A stretch of 8,651 bases of DNA from contig DTYK01000115.1 of the NCBI GenBank assembly GCA_012961925.1, forward strand, positions 1 to 8,651. The letters run 5' to 3'. A program made the position numbers and the translations under genes. Below the pieces are notes generated by a model, which did not search any database, was not told where the DNA came from, and saw nothing but the letters and a program-made list of their open reading frames with translations. The stretch's first letter is position 1. Each line of letters begins with the position of its first letter. Source of the DNA: Candidatus Latescibacterota bacterium. GTDB taxonomy: Bacteria; Latescibacterota; MVCY01; DTYK01. Positions 5,708-8,651 of the stretch are shown here, piece after piece.

Positions 5708-7042
5708 ATGTATAAGATCGACCCTGATTCGGTCCCTCATATTGTGGTGGAACCACTTGGCCCAAGATCGCAGGAACTGCACCACAGGGCTGGTCGCTAT
5801 ATGAAAGGTTATTCCTCTCAGGTGCGCCTGTTCTCGGTGGCCTTCGCCTCGGGCAGAGGCTATACCCTCACCGATGTGGACGGTAACACCTACATCGACT
5901 TCTCCTCCGGGATCTACGTGACCGGCTGCGGCCACTCCCATCCCAGGATCACCGAGGCCATCCAAAATCAAGTGGGCCGGCTGATGAACTGCCACGACTT
6001 CACCACCGAGGTTAAGGTGAAGCTTTTAGAGAAGCTGGTGGAGATTCTGCCTGGAGATTTAAGCGGAATTCAACTCTACTCCGATGGAACAGCCGCAGTG
6101 GAGGCAGGTTTGCGGGCAGCCAGGGCAGCTACTGGGAATTTGGAGTTCCTCTCCTTCTGGAGGGATTTCCACGGCAAGACCCTGGGTGCAGTGAGCCTGG
6201 CGGTGATGAGTAAAGACAAGGGAATGCGGGCTTCTGGTTTCTTCTTAGCCCCTCGTCCCGACTGCTATCGCTGTCCATTCAAAATGAGTTATCCGGACTG
6301 CGGGATATACTGCGCCGACTTCCTGGAGATGGTCATTGATCAGGAGACCACCGGCCGAGTAGCAGCCGTGGTGATGGAACCCATCCAGGGCTGGGCCGGC
6401 TCAATTTTTCCCCCACCAGAGTTCATCCCCAGGGTGAGAGAGCTCTGTGACAGAAGAGGCATTCTGCTCATGCTCGACGAGATCCTGACAGGGATGGGGA
6501 GAACAGGCAAGTGGTTCGCCTGCGAGCACTACAATGTAGTGCCGGACATAATAACTATCGGAAAGGGGTTGGGGAACGGATATCCGGTAACCGCCGTTGT
6601 GATAAGGGAGAAATACAAGGATGTCCTGGAGAAAATAAGTGCCTCTTCAAGTTATGGGGGTAATCCGGTGGCCTGTGCCGCCGCCTTGACTACCATCGAA
6701 GTAATAGAAGAAGAGGGACTGCTGGCCAGGTCAGCAAAGCTGGGAGAGTTCATCCTGCGGAAACTGGAGGAGATGAAGCAACGCCATCCCATCATCGGCG
6801 ATGTGCGAGGCAAAGGATGTCTTTTCGGAGTAGAGCTGGTAAAGAATAAGGAGAACAAAGAGCCCTTCGAGGAGGCAGGGAGGCTGGTCTATCAGAAGGC
6901 TTTTCGGAAGGGTCTGGCCTGGATTCCGGCCGGGCATATCTTGAGGATGTCGCCTCCCTTTATTATGCCAGAGGAGGTGGCCGCCAAGGGATTAGAGATA
7001 CTGGAAGAGGCCATTGACGAGACCGAGCGGGAGCTTTTGTAA
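5708..7042 (+). CDS. Class III PLP-dependent aminotransferase (GabT/ornithine aminotransferase-like)
   Basis: The 444-residue fold-type I enzyme has the class III pattern. DVDGNTYIDFSSG (57-69) leads the large domain, SDGTAAVEAGLRAAR (125-139) and FHG (154-156) hold the cofactor phosphate and ring, and EPIQG is at 224-228. LDE (256-258) gives the PLP-ring aspartate, and TIGKGLGNG (283-291) carries the Schiff-base lysine, Lys286. GGNPVACAAA (317-326) and Arg413 in LRMSPP fit the family's substrate-carboxylate end. All expected catalytic residues are present. A cysteine-rich segment (Cys186, 189, 198, 202) follows the FHG region; it occurs in a subset of GabT-like proteins. The enzyme should move an amino group between an omega-amine, amino acid or amino sugar and a keto acid; some close relatives are racemases or epimerases. 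Its position between a sugar isomerase and a sugar kinase suggests an amino-carbohydrate substrate, which is inference. Confidence 0.93.
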   Translation: MYKIDPDSVPHIVVEPLGPRSQELHHRAGRYMKGYSSQVRLFSVAFASGRGYTLTDVDGNTYIDFSSGIYVTGCGHSHPRITEAIQNQVGRLMNCHDFTTEVKVKLLEKLVEILPGDLSGIQLYSDGTAAVEAGLRAARAATGNLEFLSFWRDFHGKTLGAVSLAVMSKDKGMRASGFFLAPRPDCYRCPFKMSYPDCGIYCADFLEMVIDQETTGRVAAVVMEPIQGWAGSIFPPPEFIPRVRELCDRRGILLMLDEILTGMGRTGKWFACEHYNVVPDIITIGKGLGNGYPVTAVVIREKYKDVLEKISASSSYGGNPVACAAALTTIEVIEEEGLLARSAKLGEFILRKLEEMKQRHPIIGDVRGKGCLFGVELVKNKENKEPFEEAGRLVYQKAFRKGLAWIPAGHILRMSPPFIMPEEVAAKGLEILEEAIDETERELL

Positions 7043-7076
7043 ATGTAGTCTCCAACGTCATACAGGGAAAGCGAGT

Positions 7077-8585
7077 ATGTCCTATCTAATCAGTATAGAC
7101 GCAGGCACGACGGCCTTGAAGGTAGTGCTGTTTGATCAACACGGTCAGATCAAGGCGCAGAGGGGAATTGAGTATAACTTGATCACGCCCACGACCGACA
7201 CCGCCGAGCTGGAGGCAGAAGTGTACTGGGAGGCCTGTCGGCAGGGGATCCGGTCAGTTTTAAAGCAGAGCCATATTCCACCCGAGGAGGTAGCTGCTCT
7301 GAGTATCTCCAGCCAGGGAGAGACCCTGATTCCGGTGGATCGAAGTGGAAGACCGCTCCGCCGGGCCATTGTCTGGTTGGACAACCGTTCTGGGGAAGAA
7401 GCCAGGATCATCGAGGAGGCGTTCGGCGTTGAGGAAATCTACCGCATTACCGGTCAGCCGGAGGTTGTACCAACCTGGCCAGCCACCAAGGTGCTCTGGA
7501 TAAAGCGGAATGAGCCAGGGATTTTCAGGCAGACACACAAGTTTCTCCTGGTGGAGGACTATATCCTCTACAAGCTGACCGGCCAGTACGTGACAGAAGG
7601 CTCGCTGGCTTCGTCCAGTCTGTTCTTCGACATCAATAGGGGCACCTGGTGGGGGGAGATGGTTGATTTTGTAGGAATCACCCCTGAACAGCTCCCCGCG
7701 GTTAAAAAGACAGGCGAGGTTGTCGCCCCAGTGGCCCAGCCGGCCTGCCGTCTGACCGGGCTTTGTGAGAAAACCATGGTGACTACCGGTGCAATGGATC
7801 AGGCTGCCGGGATGATCGGTGCCGGGAACATCGGGCCAGGAATCGTGACTGAGACCACCGGCGCCGCTCTGGCCATCTGTGCTACCACAGACCGTGTGGT
7901 ACTCGATCCTAAGAGAAGGCTCCCCTGCCAATACCATCCTGTGTCAGGTCTGTATTATCTTATGCCCTGGTGCCCTGTTGGGGGGATGTTCCTCCGCTGG
8001 TTCAGGGACGTCTTTTGCCAGCTCGAAATGGAACAGGCACGATGCAAAGGGTTGGATGTTTATAACCTTCTGACCCAACAGGCGGAATCTGTCCCGCCTG
8101 GCTCAGAGGGTCTGGTGGCCCTGCCCCATCTGATGGGCGCAGCCAGCCCGGAGTTCAACCCGAACGCAAAGGGGGTCTTTTTCGGCATAACGCTGAAGCA
8201 CCAAAAAGGACACTTTGTCCGTGCGGTGATGGAAGCGGTGGCCTTTATGCTCAGACGGAATCTGGAGCTTCTGGAAGAGCTGGGGATACAGGTCCAGGAG
8301 ATCCGTTCCCTCGGTGGCGGCTCTAAAAGCCTCCTCTGGAACCGTATCAAAGCAGATGTGACCGGTAAGCCCATCGTAACCATCGGGACATCAGAGGCGG
8401 CCTCGCTGGGCGTGGCTATCTTGGCAGGTGTCGGCGTGGGGATATTCCCCAGCCTCCACGAGGCAGTGAGCCGGATGGTAAAGGTCACCGAGGGCATCGA
8501 GCCGAACCTGAAGGATGGCGAGCGATACCGGGAAGCCTACCGGTGTTATCTGAAACTCTATGAGCAGCTTGGGCCGATGTTTTAG
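7077..8585 (+). CDS. FGGY-family carbohydrate kinase, xylulokinase-like (kinase 2)
   Basis: This second FGGY kinase has 502 residues. Phosphate 1 motif: ISIDAGTTALKVVLFD (5-20). SISSQGETLIPVD (76-88) and VWLDNR (99-104) follow. The expected catalytic base is Asp241 in GAMDQ, and TETTGAALA (258-266) is the second ATP motif. The second FGGY signature runs about 366-386, and GGGSKSLLW at 413-421 closes the ATP site. The ATG at 7077 is chosen because the protein then begins directly with the first motif, and AGGGA at 7064-7068 is a modest ribosome site; an in-frame ATG at 7014 would add 21 unlike residues inside the aminotransferase gene. It lies 34 bases after the aminotransferase, consistent with one transcript. 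It is clearly diverged from kinase 1 (GAMDQ against GGQDQ, different substrate-domain sequence), so the two probably act on different sugars or steps. Candidate substrates are ketoses such as xylulose, ribulose or fuculose, or a polyol. Confidence 0.93.
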   Translation: MSYLISIDAGTTALKVVLFDQHGQIKAQRGIEYNLITPTTDTAELEAEVYWEACRQGIRSVLKQSHIPPEEVAALSISSQGETLIPVDRSGRPLRRAIVWLDNRSGEEARIIEEAFGVEEIYRITGQPEVVPTWPATKVLWIKRNEPGIFRQTHKFLLVEDYILYKLTGQYVTEGSLASSSLFFDINRGTWWGEMVDFVGITPEQLPAVKKTGEVVAPVAQPACRLTGLCEKTMVTTGAMDQAAGMIGAGNIGPGIVTETTGAALAICATTDRVVLDPKRRLPCQYHPVSGLYYLMPWCPVGGMFLRWFRDVFCQLEMEQARCKGLDVYNLLTQQAESVPPGSEGLVALPHLMGAASPEFNPNAKGVFFGITLKHQKGHFVRAVMEAVAFMLRRNLELLEELGIQVQEIRSLGGGSKSLLWNRIKADVTGKPIVTIGTSEAASLGVAILAGVGVGIFPSLHEAVSRMVKVTEGIEPNLKDGERYREAYRCYLKLYEQLGPMF

Positions 8586-8597
8586 TCCTTATTTTCT

Positions 8598-8637
8598 CTT
8601 TCTTTGCTTGTCCAAAGGAAAAGAAGCAAAAAGAAAG
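8598..8637. repeat. A/T-rich inverted repeat after kinase 2
   Basis: CTTTCTTTGCTT (8598-8609) and AAGCAAAAAGAAAG (8624-8637) are inverted copies, apart from two extra bases in the second. They lie 12 bases after the kinase 2 stop. No T-run follows the right arm on the plus strand, so it is a poor intrinsic terminator, though it could slow transcription or mark the end of a dispersed repeat. The core CTTTCTTTGCTTGTCC is close to the reverse complement of 4191-4205. Confidence 0.45.
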
Positions 8638-8651
8638 GACAGCCCGAAGCC

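Noticed and set aside
7014..7076. Upstream in-frame start (ATG at 7014) for kinase 2
   Set aside because: It would add 21 residues unlike FGGY kinases and overlap the aminotransferase end. The ATG at 7077 starts directly at the conserved nucleotide-binding motif.
8586..8651. Intrinsic terminator after kinase 2
   Set aside because: The inverted repeat is A/T-rich with uneven arms and is followed by GACAGCCC rather than a T-run.

Overview
The window is one dense stretch of plus-strand bacterial genes encoding a small-molecule, probably carbohydrate-derived, catabolic locus. It holds eight protein genes, one of them cut by the left edge, and no RNA genes, CRISPR array or transposase gene. By eye the DNA is moderately GC-rich, with GA-rich Shine-Dalgarno sites (TAAGGAGGTG, GAGGAG). 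This gene mix occurs in anaerobic or thermophilic Firmicutes, Chloroflexota and related uncultured lineages. The sequence alone does not fix the phylum.

Left block (1-2776): the 3' end of a creatininase-family amidohydrolase, a xylulokinase-like FGGY kinase, and two tandem small proteins that are diverged paralogs of each other. The paralogs share a Cys-Pro plus Tyr-Cys-x-His-Cys pattern and are tentatively placed near the L-2-amino-thiazoline-4-carboxylate hydrolase family. All four genes overlap their neighbours by 7 to 17 bases, so they are very likely one translationally coupled unit.

Middle (2777-4226): a 132-base gap with a perfect palindrome, then a NagA-like sugar-phosphate deacetylase with its metal ligands kept, then a 145-base gap. 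The second gap is unusually structured: an A/T-flanked repeat-like motif, two perfect tetraloop hairpins and a weaker third hairpin.

Right block (4227-8585): an L-fucose/L-arabinose isomerase-like protein, a class III PLP aminotransferase with a four-cysteine segment, and a second FGGY kinase. The last 66 bases hold an inverted repeat whose core resembles, in opposite orientation, a stretch just before the isomerase gene.

Taken together, an isomerase plus two sugar kinases, an amidohydrolase, a deacetylase and an aminotransferase suggest breakdown of a nitrogen-containing or N-acylated sugar, cyclitol or related compound. A possible order is ring or amide opening, deacylation, amino-group removal, aldose-ketose isomerisation and phosphorylation. 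No transporter, regulator, aldolase or glucosamine-6-phosphate deaminase lies in the window, so the substrate cannot be named. The combination matches no textbook pathway I know and is the main candidate for a new system.
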